From: Cytophagaceae bacterium SCN 52-12
GTDB taxonomy: Bacteria > Bacteroidota > Bacteroidia > Cytophagales > Spirosomataceae
DNA: 57,661 nt
Reading direction: 5' to 3'
Assembly: GCA_001724175.1 (NCBI GenBank)
Contig: MEDT01000041.1
Location: forward strand, 1-57,661
Below the pieces are notes generated by a model that was not told where the DNA came from, did not search any database, and saw only the letters and a program-made list of their open reading frames with translations. Positions 1 through 8,500 of the stretch are shown here, piece by piece (positions within the stretch are counted from its first letter, which is position 1; each line of letters starts with the position of its first letter). Both the position numbers and the translations under genes were made by a program.

Positions 1-471
1 ATCCCCTGCCTTCAGGCCGATCAGTTCCGAAAGCCGCATTCCTGTGCCGTACAGGATCTCAATTACAAGCCGGTCTCTCCTTCCCTGAGGGCTGTCGTCA
101 AACAACGATGAATCAAACAGGAGCTCCATAGCCGCTTCATCCACAAATCCGGGCAGCTTCCTCGGCTTTTTAAGGGCTGTCACCAGGGAAGCAGGATCTG
201 TCTCCGCCAGCTTTTTCTTCCTTAAAAACCTGTAATAGGCTCTCAGCGCCGCTATTTTACGGTTGATAGAAACGGCGCCGAGCTTCTGCCCGGACAAGGC
301 AATGAGCCAGCTCCTGACGACGTGCCGGCCGGCATTTTCGGGAACCGTTCCTTTCTCCTTCAGAAAATCTTCAAACTGCCTCAGATCCGTACGGTAGGCA
401 GTTACGGTATGCCTGCTGAGCCGCTTTTCGAATTCCAGAAAGCTTATAAAAGCGCCGATGGTTTCAGACAT
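1..471 (-). CDS. xerC: Tyrosine recombinase XerC-like, N-terminal part (cut by window edge)
   Basis: The minus-strand frame from the ATG at 471 runs open off the left edge and gives 157 residues. It begins MSETIGAFISFLEFEKRLS, the usual start of the core-binding (SAM-like) domain of XerC/XerD recombinases. The fragment ends in GTGMRLSELIGL, which carries the first catalytic Arg (about residue 146) of the R-H-R-Y set; the other catalytic residues lie outside the window. By family, these proteins resolve chromosome dimers at dif together with FtsK. The FLEFEKRLS opening looks more like Bacteroidota XerC than XerD, but an integrase of another kind cannot be excluded from half a protein. The upstream gene runs in the same direction, 137 bp away. 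Confidence 0.85.
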   Translation of the reverse strand, partial: MSETIGAFISFLEFEKRLSRHTVTAYRTDLRQFEDFLKEKGTVPENAGRHVVRSWLIALSGQKLGAVSINRKIAALRAYYRFLRKKKLAETDPASLVTALKKPRKLPGFVDEAAMELLFDSSLFDDSPQGRRDRLVIEILYGTGMRLSELIGLKAGD

Positions 472-557
472 CTCTTTCAGATGGCCCCTGACGAAGCCCG
501 GAAAAGTTTGAAGCTGTAAATGTACACGGATTCGGCGCTTATCCAAACAGGCCAGGG

Positions 558-586
558 GCTCCCGACCGGAAAATCCGGTCGGGAGC
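558..586 (-). terminator. Perfect 13-bp hairpin after the aldolase/dehydrogenase gene
   Basis: GCTCCCGACCGGA (558-570) and its exact complement (574-586) enclose a 3-nt loop. The hairpin sits about 20 bp past the stop of the minus-strand aldolase/dehydrogenase gene. No proper T-run follows on the minus strand, so it may be a terminator, a processing site or an mRNA 3' stabiliser. Confidence 0.5.
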
Positions 587-608
587 TGTTTGCGTTCCGG
601 AAGTAATT

Positions 609-2738
609 TTACCGGAGGAATCCCATTGCTACTCCCCCATCTACATTCAACACATTCCCGGTAGACTTGCTGAGCAGCCCTCCTACAAATGCAAAACATG
701 CATTTGCAATGTCTTCCGGCAGAATGGTTTCATTCAGCAGCGTGCGTTTGGCATAATAAGCCGGCAGCTCTTCTACCGTAATGCCGTATGCCTTCGCCCT
801 GCCTTCAGCCCATCCTCCGGCCCAGATGTTGGAATCGGCGATGACGGCGTCCGGGTTGACGGAGTTGACGCGGATCTTATCGCCGCCCAGCTCGGCCGCC
901 AGGAGCCGCGACATATGCGCCTGGGCAGCTTTGGCTGAGCCGTACCCGGCGTTGTTAGGCCCGGAAACCACCGAATTCTTGGAAACAATATTGACAATAT
1001 CGCCTCCCAATGCCTGCTTGCGAAGCACCTTTACACCTTCTCTCGATACCAGGAACTGGCCTTTCACCAGGATATCATACAGCCGGTCCCATTCTTCGAT
1101 AGAATGATCGGTAATGGATTTGGAAATACTGATCCCGGCATTATTTACGATAATATCGATTCCGCCGAAAGCAAGGCAGGCTTCCTTGAAGGCATCTGCG
1201 ATGCTCTTTTCATCGGTCACGTTCAGCAGCGCGGTCGCAACGGAATCGCGGCCGAACGCTTTTTCAAATTCTGCCTGCGCGCCGCTGAGCCGCTCTTCGT
1301 TGATATCATTCAGCACCACGACTGCCCCTTCCTGGACGAACTTCCGTGCAATAGCCTTCCCGATACCGCCCGCGCTGCCTGTTACCAGGGCGATCTTGCC
1401 CGACAGGGGCTTCGGCTTCGGCATGCGCTGCAGCTTTGCCTCCTCCAGCAGCCAGTATTCTATATCAAAAGCTTCCTGGCGGGGCAGCGAGGTGTATTCG
1501 CTCACCGCTTCGGCGCCCTTCATAACATTGATCGCATTCGTATAAAACTCCGCAGCTACCCTGGCGGTCTGCTTATTCTTCGCAAACGTAAACATACCCA
1601 CACCCGGGTAAAGGATAACGACAGGGTTAGGGTCGCGCATAGCCGGGCTGTCGGGGTGCTTGCAGCTTTCATAATATTCGGTATACATGGCCCTGTAAGC
1701 TTCGACGGCAGGCAATATCCGCGCCTTCACCGCTTCTGTATCCGAAAGGTCCGCGTCGGGCGCAAGATCCAGCACAAGCGGCGATATCTTGGTGCGGAGG
1801 AAGTGGTCGGGACATGAAGTACCGAGAGGCGCCAGCCGGTCGAGATCGTTTGAATTTGCAAATTCGAGCACCCGCTCGTCGTCCGTAAAGTGCCCTACCA
1901 TCTGCACATAGCTGGAACAGAATCCTCTCAAAACAGGAGCCAGCGCCGCTGCCTGCTCCCTGCGGGCGGAAGGCTCGAGGCTTTGGATTTTCTGACCGCC
2001 GAAAACAGGCCTGCTCTTTCCATAGTTCGCCTCCAGGTATCCGGCACATTTCTCAATGACCTCGAGTGTATTCACATAGCTTTCATAGGAGGTGTCGCCC
2101 CAGGTGAAAAGCCCGTGAGAGCCGAGCATAATTCCCCGCAGCGCTATTCCTTTCGCCGCATTTTCCTCCAGGCATGCCCTGAGCTTGAGCCCGAGGTCAA
2201 AGCCGGGCCTTTGCCATTCGACCCAGCCGATAGTACCTCCGAAAAGCTCTTCCGTGATCTTTTTCCCGTCGCGGGCGGCCGCGATCGCGATAGCGGCATC
2301 CGGGTGCAGGTGGTCTATATGCCTGAACGGCAAAAATCCGTGCAGGGGCGTATCTATCGAAGGCGCCTTTGAAGCCAGGTCGAAAATGCTGTGATTGAAC
2401 AGCTCCACCATTTCGTCTTCATGTTCGATCCCCCTGTAGACGTTCTCAAGGCTTCTTAACCGGTCTATATATAAGGCTGCGCAGCCCGACCTGGTCAGCG
2501 TCCCGATGTCGCCACCCGATCCTTTGATCCACATCACTTCTGTCGGCTTGCCGGTGAGCGGATCATTGTCCATGATTTTTACCGAGGTATTTCCCCCGCC
2601 GTAGTTGGTCAGACGGAGATCTGCCCCCAGCAGGTTGGAACGATAGATAAACAAAGCTACCTCGTCACCGGCCAATGCGGCGGCTTTTGCTTCGTCCCAT
2701 AGATAACTTACATGTTTGAAGGCGTTTTTGTCAGCCAT
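609..2738 (-). CDS. rhaD: Bifunctional rhamnulose-1-phosphate aldolase / short-chain dehydrogenase
   Basis: This 709-residue protein joins a class II aldolase domain (about residues 20-400) to a short-chain dehydrogenase (about 440-705). The aldolase half shows the NYGGGNTSVK start, the metal-ligand region HGFLPFRHIDHLHP and GSHGLFTWG. The dehydrogenase half shows the NAD motif TGSAGGIG, NNAG and the catalytic YGSAK. In characterised relatives (the RhaE/RhaEW type) the aldolase splits L-rhamnulose 1-phosphate into dihydroxyacetone phosphate and L-lactaldehyde, and the second domain oxidises the lactaldehyde. The ATG at 2738 is preferred; a TTG nine bases upstream would add three residues. No rhamnose isomerase or kinase is adjacent. 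The GH106 rhamnosidase and isomerase-like gene further right could supply substrate, but that link is inferred. Confidence 0.85.
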   Translation of the reverse strand: MADKNAFKHVSYLWDEAKAAALAGDEVALFIYRSNLLGADLRLTNYGGGNTSVKIMDNDPLTGKPTEVMWIKGSGGDIGTLTRSGCAALYIDRLRSLENVYRGIEHEDEMVELFNHSIFDLASKAPSIDTPLHGFLPFRHIDHLHPDAAIAIAAARDGKKITEELFGGTIGWVEWQRPGFDLGLKLRACLEENAAKGIALRGIMLGSHGLFTWGDTSYESYVNTLEVIEKCAGYLEANYGKSRPVFGGQKIQSLEPSARREQAAALAPVLRGFCSSYVQMVGHFTDDERVLEFANSNDLDRLAPLGTSCPDHFLRTKISPLVLDLAPDADLSDTEAVKARILPAVEAYRAMYTEYYESCKHPDSPAMRDPNPVVILYPGVGMFTFAKNKQTARVAAEFYTNAINVMKGAEAVSEYTSLPRQEAFDIEYWLLEEAKLQRMPKPKPLSGKIALVTGSAGGIGKAIARKFVQEGAVVVLNDINEERLSGAQAEFEKAFGRDSVATALLNVTDEKSIADAFKEACLAFGGIDIIVNNAGISISKSITDHSIEEWDRLYDILVKGQFLVSREGVKVLRKQALGGDIVNIVSKNSVVSGPNNAGYGSAKAAQAHMSRLLAAELGGDKIRVNSVNPDAVIADSNIWAGGWAEGRAKAYGITVEELPAYYAKRTLLNETILPEDIANACFAFVGGLLSKSTGNVLNVDGGVAMGFLR

Positions 2739-3042
2739 TTTTGTCAATTGCGTTAACAGGTTTCTTTGAACCGAACGGTGTCAGGGATCAGGTACCACAA
2801 ACCGCTCTCAAAAGCAAACTTACGATGTATGAAACGTTAAACTTTCCTATACCTACCTGCTACGGACGGGCAGCTTCTGACGGGGCAGACAAACCTCTCC
2901 AACAAAGGCCCCGGCCGGCGAGGGTACCCGGTGCACCTTATCAAACAGGTAAAACAGAAGTTTTTATCCAAATACAACACGTTGATTAAAAGCGTCTTAA
3001 GAAAAAAATCACTTCTAATCAAAATATATTCCGCCTAAACTA
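2739..3042. other. Intergenic region between the aldolase/SDR and fur genes
   Basis: No convincing gene was found in this divergent gap. It holds a minus-strand -7-like element, an 8-bp match (TTAACGCA on the minus strand, 2749-2756) to the core of the GntR-module sites, and A/T-rich sequence leading into the fur promoter. Short open frames here have no recognisable features. Confidence 0.6.
2815..2822 (-). promoter_or_regulatory. Possible -7 element for the aldolase/dehydrogenase gene
   Basis: Read on the minus strand this is TAAGTTTG, matching the Bacteroidota -7 consensus TAnnTTTG. Transcription would start near 2808, about 70 bp before the ATG. No good TTTG -33 element lies at the expected distance, so support is partial. 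Confidence 0.4.
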
Positions 3043-3072
3043 TTTGTAATAAGTCTAAATACGGTATATTTG
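3043..3072 (+). promoter_or_regulatory. Bacteroidota-type promoter of fur
   Basis: TTTG at 3043-3046 and TATATTTG at 3065-3072 are 18 bp apart, matching the -33 TTTG and -7 TAnnTTTG elements used by the major sigma factor of Bacteroidota. The predicted start near 3079 leaves a leader of about 110 bases before fur. Confidence 0.7.
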
Positions 3073-3186
3073 CAAACGTAATCGCCTTGTACAAGTGAAC
3101 AGAAAGTCACTTTCTTTTTGTTAGCAAGGAAGGCGGGTATAAAAGTTACCGGCGACGTAGCATCTTTCCAGGTCTAGTTTTGATGA

Positions 3187-3660
3187 ATGATGGCATTTGA
3201 AAAAGTAAGACAGATTTTAGAAAAAGAGCTGGAGAAACGTAACCTTCGTAAGACAACAGAGCGTTTTACTATTCTGGAAGAGATTTACGGGCGAAACGAT
3301 CATTTCGATGTCGAAGATCTCTATGATACGCTTCTCAGCAAAAATTTTCACGTGAGCCGGGCCACTGTTTACAACACGCTTGATATGTTGGTGGAATGCG
3401 GGCTGGTGAAAAAGCATCGGTTTAACGGGGACGGCGCTGTTTTTGAGAAAGCGCTGGGGTTCAGGCAGCACGGGCACCTGGTATGCAACGAGTGTCACCA
3501 GATCAAAGAATTCTGTGACCCTCGCTTACAAGCCATCCAGGACAATGTCGGAGTTGCGCTGGGGTTCAATATTACAGATCAGGCGCTGGTTTTTTACGGC
3601 ACCTGCAGTGAGGATAACTGTGAGAACAGGCAGGAGGCGCCGCTGAAGAAAGAGGCGTAG
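3187..3660 (+). CDS. fur: Ferric uptake regulator family repressor (Fur)
   Basis: A 157-residue Fur-family protein. The N-terminal winged helix ends in the recognition segment HVSRATVYNTLDML (about residues 55-68). The dimerisation half has HGHLVCNECHQIKEF, with Cys100 and Cys103, and GTCSEDNC, with Cys140 and Cys145. These two Cys pairs form the structural zinc site of the family, and the His-rich stretch at 95-97 belongs to the regulatory metal site. By family it represses iron-uptake genes when loaded with Fe2+. A Zur or PerR role cannot be ruled out from sequence, though the motif layout is Fur-like. Tandem ATGs at 3187 and 3190 are both possible starts. A terminator follows. Confidence 0.9.
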   Translation: MMAFEKVRQILEKELEKRNLRKTTERFTILEEIYGRNDHFDVEDLYDTLLSKNFHVSRATVYNTLDMLVECGLVKKHRFNGDGAVFEKALGFRQHGHLVCNECHQIKEFCDPRLQAIQDNVGVALGFNITDQALVFYGTCSEDNCENRQEAPLKKEA

Positions 3661-3724
3661 TAAGGAAAGGAGCCTCATTCAAAATTGAAGGTTTATATTG
3701 GTTAACAATGAGTAGTGACAAAGA

Positions 3725-3757
3725 CCTCTTCTGGTATCCGGGAGAGGCTCTTTTTTT
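3725..3757 (+). terminator. Rho-independent terminator of fur
   Basis: CCTCT (3725-3729) pairs with AGAGG (3743-3747) and is followed by CTCTTTTTTT. It lies 65 bp after the fur stop codon in the fur direction. The stem is short but the T-run is strong. Confidence 0.65.
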
Positions 3758-3790
3758 GATCAGCTGCCGGGTTTCAGCTGTCAGAAAAGA

Positions 3791-3828
3791 AAAGGACGAT
3801 CTTCCTTTGGCGGGGAAAATCGTCCTTT
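3791..3828 (-). terminator. Terminator of the DUF2911 gene
   Basis: AAAGGACGAT (3791-3800) and ATCGTCCTTT (3819-3828) form a perfect 10-bp stem. On the minus strand the stem runs into TTTTCTTTTCT. It lies just past the stop of the minus-strand DUF2911 gene and, with the fur terminator, insulates the two converging genes. Confidence 0.7.
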
Positions 3829-3853
3829 ATGCTAATTATACTTTAGTATTTCC

Positions 3854-4366
3854 TCAGAATTTTGTCGGGACCGAAAAGCCGACATTATCCCACTGGAAAT
3901 CAAGAGAAGACTTTTCTACCCGAAAAGTCATTTTCTCCTCGGAGTTTTTATAGGTCTTCTTGGGAACGGTGATGCTCAGCACATCTTTACCCTTATTTTT
4001 TTCATAATCATAAGCCCCGCTCTGACCTAAAACACTATTCAAAATAATAGTCCAGTCATTTTCATTGGGTATCGCAAATAATGAATACGATCCTGCCTTT
4101 ACCGGCTTACCGCCAAAAGTGCCATCCTTGGAGAAAGTGATCTCGGTCGACTTATTTGCACCGATTCTCCACACCTTGCCATATTTTTCAAGCGCCTCAC
4201 TTCCTTCGGGACCAAACAGAACACGACCTTTTTTTGAAGGTTGACCGTATTCGATCTTGATATTCTTGCCTTCAGCGGAGACTCTCGGACTTGCCGGCGG
4301 GTTCTGGCATACGGCAATTCCACCGATAAGCAGACATACTGTTAAAAGAGAAATAATTTTTTTCAT
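3854..4366 (-). CDS. Secreted DUF2911 domain protein
   Basis: A 170-residue exported protein with the signal peptide MKKIISLLTVCLLIGGIAVCQ. The mature part matches the DUF2911 family: SPRVSAEGKNIKIEYGQPSKK near the start, then KVWRIGANKSTEITFSKD, GKPVKAGSYSLFAIP and WTIILN. No biochemical function is established for this family that I know of; members are common, often multi-copy, periplasmic or surface proteins in Bacteroidota. It lies downstream of rnr on the same strand, with 67 bp between rnr's stop and its start. No matching promoter was found in that gap, so it may be read through from rnr. A strong terminator follows. Confidence 0.85.
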   Translation of the reverse strand: MKKIISLLTVCLLIGGIAVCQNPPASPRVSAEGKNIKIEYGQPSKKGRVLFGPEGSEALEKYGKVWRIGANKSTEITFSKDGTFGGKPVKAGSYSLFAIPNENDWTIILNSVLGQSGAYDYEKNKGKDVLSITVPKKTYKNSEEKMTFRVEKSSLDFQWDNVGFSVPTKF

Positions 4367-4433
4367 CGCTTTCAGATTAATTATAGAATATGTTTAATAC
4401 GACCCTAACGATCCTAAAAGAGTACTTATTATA

Positions 4434-6839
4434 TTATCTACGCATCTTCCCTTTCCCTTTTTTTTCGCGCTCCTTTCGTCCGCCTCTGGCTTTTGAGCTG
4501 CCCTTCCTGCCCTGATCCCGCCCCGCTTTCTCCCCTACCAGCAGCAGGTCCATGCTTCTCCTGGCCAGGTTTGTCTCCTTTACCACTACGCGTACCTGGT
4601 CGCCGAAGGCAAATATACGGCCGGTCCGTTCGCCTACCAGGCGGTAATTCTCCTTGTCCACCTCGTAATAATCGTCTTTCAGGTCATTCATCCGAACCAG
4701 CCCCTCGGTAGCGGTTTCCGTAATTTCCACGAAAATCCCGAATTCGGTCACGCCCGATATCACGCCGTCATAAGTTTTATCTTCCTGCTGGAGCGACATA
4801 TATTCAACCTGCTTGTACTTGATAGACGCCCTTTCCGCATCGGTAGCCAGTCTTTCCCGCTCCGAACAATGCAGGCACTCCTTTTCCAGCGGCTCCTTAT
4901 CGACCGAAGCCCCTTTGTCGAGATAGTGCTGCAGCAGCCTGTGGGCTATCAGGTCAGGATACCGCCTGATGGGCGAGGTAAAATGCGAATAGCGCCTGAA
5001 AGCCAGGCCAAAATGCCCTATATCTTCGGTGCTGTACCTGGCCTTTGCCATCGTCCGAACGGCCAGCGTTTCCAGTAAATTCTGCTCGGGCTTGCCTTCC
5101 GCCTTGTTCAGCATGGCATTCATGGACTTCGCCAGCTTCGAATCGTCGGCCACGTTGAGCGAATAGCCCAGGCGGGCTACGAAGACCGAAAAAGTATTCA
5201 GCTTGTCCTGGTCCGGCGGCTCGTGTATCCTGTAGATCATCGTATTGGGATCAGATTTGCGCCGCGACGCTCCTACTACAAATTCCGCTACCCTCTTATT
5301 GGCCAGCAGCATGAACTCCTCGATCAGCTTATGCGCATCCTTCCTTTCCTTCCTGTACAGCCCGAGCGGCCTTCCCTCGTTATCCAGCACAAATTTCACC
5401 TCTACCGTTTCGAATGCGATCGCCCCGTTCCTGAAACGTTCCGCGCTCAGCAGCCGGGCCAGCCGGTTCAGCTCGCGCAGCTCTTCCGGGAATTCCCCCA
5501 TCCCCGATTCCAGCACGTCCTGCGCTTCCTCATAGGTAAAGCGCCTGTCTGAATGAATAACGGTCCTCCCGAACCACTCGCTGACGACCTCCGCATTTTC
5601 ATTCAGCTCAAAAACGGCTGAAAAAGCGAGCCTGTCCTCATTGGGCCTCAACGAGCACAAATTATTCGAAATTTTCTCCGGCAGCATCGGTATGGTCCTG
5701 TCGACCAGGTAGACCGACGTGCCGCGGCGAAATGCCTCCTTATCCAGCAGCGAACCGGGCCGGACATAATGCGACACATCGGCGATATGAACACCGATCT
5801 CCAGGTTTCCCCCGGCAAGCCTCCGCACAGAAAGGGCATCGTCGAAATCCTTCGCATCGACCGGGTCAATGGTAAACGTAAGCACCTCCCTGAAATCCTT
5901 CCTCCCCTTTATATCCTTTGCGGTGATCTTCCCGGGAATCGCCTCTGCTTCCTTTCCCACCTCTGCCGGGAACGCGGCGGGCAGGCCGAACTCCGCCAGG
6001 ATCGCATGCATCTCGGTATTGTGATCGCCGGCTTTCCCCAGCACGCTGGTTACTTTTCCCAGCGCAGGCCGCGAGCGGGTAGCGCGGCTGGTGATCTCCA
6101 CGATGACTTTATCACTGTCCCTGGCGCCGCCTGTTTCGTTTAAGGGTATGTCTACCGGCTCATAAATGCGCCGGTTATCCGGTTTTACGAATACGTACCT
6201 TCCTCCATGGTGCAGCACGCCCACGATGTGCTGCGCTACCGGGTTTACAATTTCAATTACCCTGCCCTGCTCATGGCCGTTCCTTATCCGTCCGTATAGC
6301 TGGACCTTCACCTGGTCGCCGTCGATAGCGCCCCGCAGGTCGTCCGTATCCACGTAGATATCCGAGTCGCTCCCTTCTACTACCACGTAGGCAAAGTTCC
6401 TGTTCACGTGCTCGACCTTGCCGGTCAGCGCCCCGGTCTTCGATGCTCCCCTGCCTGCATTCGGACGTTCTCCGGCGATCCCGCCCTCCTTTCCGTCCGC
6501 CCTTCCTCCCGCAGCCTTTCCTTCCGGCACGATCGTCTCTGCTGGTTCCGGCGAATGGCCGCCCAGCCAGCGGTAGAGGCCTTCCCTTTCCGCGGCGACT
6601 GCGCCTTCCACTACCAGGTCCTGGAAAATTTCATGGTAAAGTACCTTTAATTTCGGATCGTCGACATGCAGGGTCTGCATGAATTCCGGGAACCTGAACA
6701 TAGGGTCCTTCAACCTGCCGAGCCCGCGTACCAGCTCCTCCTTTATCGATTTGACCAGCTCCGAAAAATAGTCCCGGGTTGTCGGGTTCGCTTTCTGTTC
6801 GTGAGCTGGTTGCTTTTTCTTTTCTCTCTGCTTTGTCAT
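4434..6839 (-). CDS. rnr: Ribonuclease R
   Basis: An 801-residue processive 3'-5' exoribonuclease of the RNB family. A lysine-rich N-terminus leads into a winged-helix segment, then cold-shock/OB segments (about residues 130-300). The RNB catalytic domain starts with FTIDPVDAKDFDDALS near residue 330, whose Asp residues bind the catalytic metal, and closes with the conserved FTSPIRRYPDLIAHRLLQ. An S1 domain (YDGVISGVTEFGIFVEI) lies at about 665-750, followed by a very basic tail typical of RNase R. It degrades structured RNA and takes part in RNA quality control. It follows the exonuclease gene by 39 bp on the same strand, so the two are probably co-transcribed. Confidence 0.95.
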   Translation of the reverse strand: MTKQREKKKQPAHEQKANPTTRDYFSELVKSIKEELVRGLGRLKDPMFRFPEFMQTLHVDDPKLKVLYHEIFQDLVVEGAVAAEREGLYRWLGGHSPEPAETIVPEGKAAGGRADGKEGGIAGERPNAGRGASKTGALTGKVEHVNRNFAYVVVEGSDSDIYVDTDDLRGAIDGDQVKVQLYGRIRNGHEQGRVIEIVNPVAQHIVGVLHHGGRYVFVKPDNRRIYEPVDIPLNETGGARDSDKVIVEITSRATRSRPALGKVTSVLGKAGDHNTEMHAILAEFGLPAAFPAEVGKEAEAIPGKITAKDIKGRKDFREVLTFTIDPVDAKDFDDALSVRRLAGGNLEIGVHIADVSHYVRPGSLLDKEAFRRGTSVYLVDRTIPMLPEKISNNLCSLRPNEDRLAFSAVFELNENAEVVSEWFGRTVIHSDRRFTYEEAQDVLESGMGEFPEELRELNRLARLLSAERFRNGAIAFETVEVKFVLDNEGRPLGLYRKERKDAHKLIEEFMLLANKRVAEFVVGASRRKSDPNTMIYRIHEPPDQDKLNTFSVFVARLGYSLNVADDSKLAKSMNAMLNKAEGKPEQNLLETLAVRTMAKARYSTEDIGHFGLAFRRYSHFTSPIRRYPDLIAHRLLQHYLDKGASVDKEPLEKECLHCSERERLATDAERASIKYKQVEYMSLQQEDKTYDGVISGVTEFGIFVEITETATEGLVRMNDLKDDYYEVDKENYRLVGERTGRIFAFGDQVRVVVKETNLARRSMDLLLVGEKAGRDQGRKGSSKARGGRKEREKKGKGKMRR

Positions 6840-6852
6840 AAATAATTTTTGT

Positions 6853-6870
6853 ACCGGGCTTCTGCCCGGT
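6853..6870. repeat. Perfect 7-bp hairpin between the exonuclease gene and rnr
   Basis: ACCGGGC-TTCT-GCCCGGT fills most of the 39-bp gap between the two minus-strand genes. On the minus strand it is followed by ACAAAAA, not a T-run, so a terminator is unlikely. It may be an mRNA processing or stability element, or one of the short dispersed palindromes seen elsewhere in the window. Confidence 0.5.
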
Positions 6871-6878
6871 CTGTTGCT

Positions 6879-7622
6879 TCAGGGAGCCACCCTGGTAATA
6901 TTTTCTGCTCTGACGACCGGCTGCAGGTTCATTTTCAGGTACAGCTGGGCCAGCACGACTACGTCTTCCCTGCAATATCGCCCTATTTTCTCCAGATCGT
7001 TCTCCTCGTAATAAACCCGCGTCACCTGGTCCCCGCTCATTTCGTTTTTGCTCCCCGGGATGTCGAATATCGCGGCAAGAAGGTCGAGCGAGGTATAAGA
7101 CTTGTAATCCCCGAATTTCCAGAGCTCCATCGTATCCTGGTGTAAAATTTCCCAGGGTCTTTTCCCTGACAGCTGAAGTGAACGCGGTAATGCGATCCCG
7201 TTGACGAGCATCCTCCTGCAAAGGAAAGGGAAATCAAATTCCTTCCCGTTGTGAGCGCACAAGACGAGCTGTTCCTGGTTATACCGCTCGATAAGCGTCT
7301 TAAAAGCCTGTAGCATTTCGCTTTCGTTATCGCCGGAAAGAGACGACACTTTCAGCGCCGGCTCGTCCTGCTCGTTAAAATAGACTGCTCCGAAGGCTAT
7401 GCAGACAATCCTGCCGAATTCCGCCGATATCCCGGCCTGTTCATAATACAGCTCCTCCGTAGTAAAGGATTCATAATCACCTCTCTTCCTGATCGTTGCG
7501 GCCCTTTTGTCCCATAGCTGCCGCATGCGGGGGGACAATTGCTCGTAGGCTCCTTTGGAAGCGACCGTCTCCAGATCAAGGAAGAGTATATTCCTTACTT
7601 TTTTTCGAAATTCGGGAGACAT
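6879..7622 (-). CDS. PolB-type DEDD 3'-5' exonuclease
   Basis: A 247-residue protein of the predicted 3'-5' exonuclease family related to the proofreading domain of DNA polymerase B. Motif Exo I is NILFLDLET (about residues 12-20), Exo II is CAHNGKEFDFPFL (about 122-134), and Exo III is YCREDVVVLAQLY (about 215-227), where Tyr and Asp complete the DEDDy set. It probably removes 3' nucleotides from DNA or RNA; whether it acts in repair or RNA turnover cannot be read from sequence. It sits between lipB (24 bp upstream) and rnr (39 bp downstream) on one strand, so a nucleic-acid turnover role with RNase R is plausible. Confidence 0.85.
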   Translation of the reverse strand: MSPEFRKKVRNILFLDLETVASKGAYEQLSPRMRQLWDKRAATIRKRGDYESFTTEELYYEQAGISAEFGRIVCIAFGAVYFNEQDEPALKVSSLSGDNESEMLQAFKTLIERYNQEQLVLCAHNGKEFDFPFLCRRMLVNGIALPRSLQLSGKRPWEILHQDTMELWKFGDYKSYTSLDLLAAIFDIPGSKNEMSGDQVTRVYYEENDLEKIGRYCREDVVVLAQLYLKMNLQPVVRAENITRVAP

Positions 7623-7646
7623 AGTAAATTTTTTAAATGTTATCCG

Positions 7647-8381
7647 TCATGAGTAAATGTTATCCGTCACGAGCTCCATCCCGAACAATCCTGCGAGATG
7701 GCTCGCCAGGCTGTCTGAAACTTCCTGCATATCTATTTTCCCGGCCAGCTCGAGCTGCATGGAAGTGACGGCCTTGTCCGATATCCCGCACGGTATAATA
7801 TGCCCGAAATAAGCCAGGTCGGGGCTTACATTCAACGCAAATCCGTGCATGGTTACCCACCTGCTGGTTTTCACGCCGATAGCGCAGATCTTCCTGGGCG
7901 GTCCTGACCCGTCGTGACCGAGCCAGACACCGGTCAGCCCTTCTATCCTTCCTGCATTCAGCCCGTAGCCGGCCAGCACCCTGATCACAGCTTCTTCCAG
8001 TGTCCTGATATACCGGTGAATATCCGTAAAAAAATGGTCAAGGTCCAGTATCGGGTAGCCTACGAGCTGTCCGGGGCCGTGATAGGTGATATCGCCTCCC
8101 CGGTTAATGCGGTAATAAGCTACCTTTTTCTCATCCCTGGCATGGTCATCCAGCAAGAGGTGATCTTCTTTCCCGCTCTTGCCAAGCGTATAAACATGGG
8201 GATGCTGGCAAAAGATAAGATAATTGTCCGTCGGCGTTTGCTTTTCCGGCTCCAGCTTCCTATTATTAACCTTACGGTCTACTATTTCCGAAAATATTTT
8301 TTCCTGGTAGTCCCAGGCTTCCTTATAGTCCAGCAGCCCCAGATCCCTGAAATATACCCTTTTATTTTGATGTAACTCCAT
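7647..8381 (-). CDS. lipB: Octanoyltransferase LipB
   Basis: A 244-residue lipoyl(octanoyl) transferase that moves octanoyl groups from acyl carrier protein to lipoyl domains of 2-oxoacid dehydrogenases and the glycine cleavage system. It has the signature RGGDITYHGPGQLVGYPILDL (residues 94-114), the catalytic lysine in RKICAIGVK (Lys164) and the catalytic cysteine in GHIIPCGI (Cys198). The Lys-Cys spacing of 34 equals that of characterised LipB. It is the first gene of a probable three-gene minus-strand unit with the exonuclease and rnr. LipA is not in the window. Confidence 0.95.
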   Translation of the reverse strand: MELHQNKRVYFRDLGLLDYKEAWDYQEKIFSEIVDRKVNNRKLEPEKQTPTDNYLIFCQHPHVYTLGKSGKEDHLLLDDHARDEKKVAYYRINRGGDITYHGPGQLVGYPILDLDHFFTDIHRYIRTLEEAVIRVLAGYGLNAGRIEGLTGVWLGHDGSGPPRKICAIGVKTSRWVTMHGFALNVSPDLAYFGHIIPCGISDKAVTSMQLELAGKIDMQEVSDSLASHLAGLFGMELVTDNIYS

Positions 8382-8398
8382 TTAAACTATATCATTCT

Positions 8399-8440
8399 GA
8401 AGTCCCGGGCTATGCGCCCCAGGCTATGCGCCCGGACTTC
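8399..8440. repeat. Dispersed palindrome between lipB and the YraN gene
   Basis: GAAGTCCCGGGC (8399-8410) pairs with GCCCGGACTTC (8430-8440) apart from one base. The loop contains two direct copies of GGCTATGCGCCC. It lies in the divergent gap, so it cannot be a terminator for either gene. Its outer arm GAAGTCCCG recurs in the hairpin at 53684-53706. Confidence 0.55.
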
Positions 8441-8500
8441 GTATATTACAAAGAACAACTTATTTCTTAAAAATATTCCATACTATACGCGTTTCGACAC

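Noticed and set aside
3708-3953. 81-codon plus-strand frame after fur
   Set aside because: It covers two terminators and the end of the DUF2911 gene, and has no protein features.
6853-6870. Hairpin before rnr as a terminator
   Set aside because: No T-run follows on the minus strand, and the gap between two same-strand genes is only 39 bp, so an operon is more likely.
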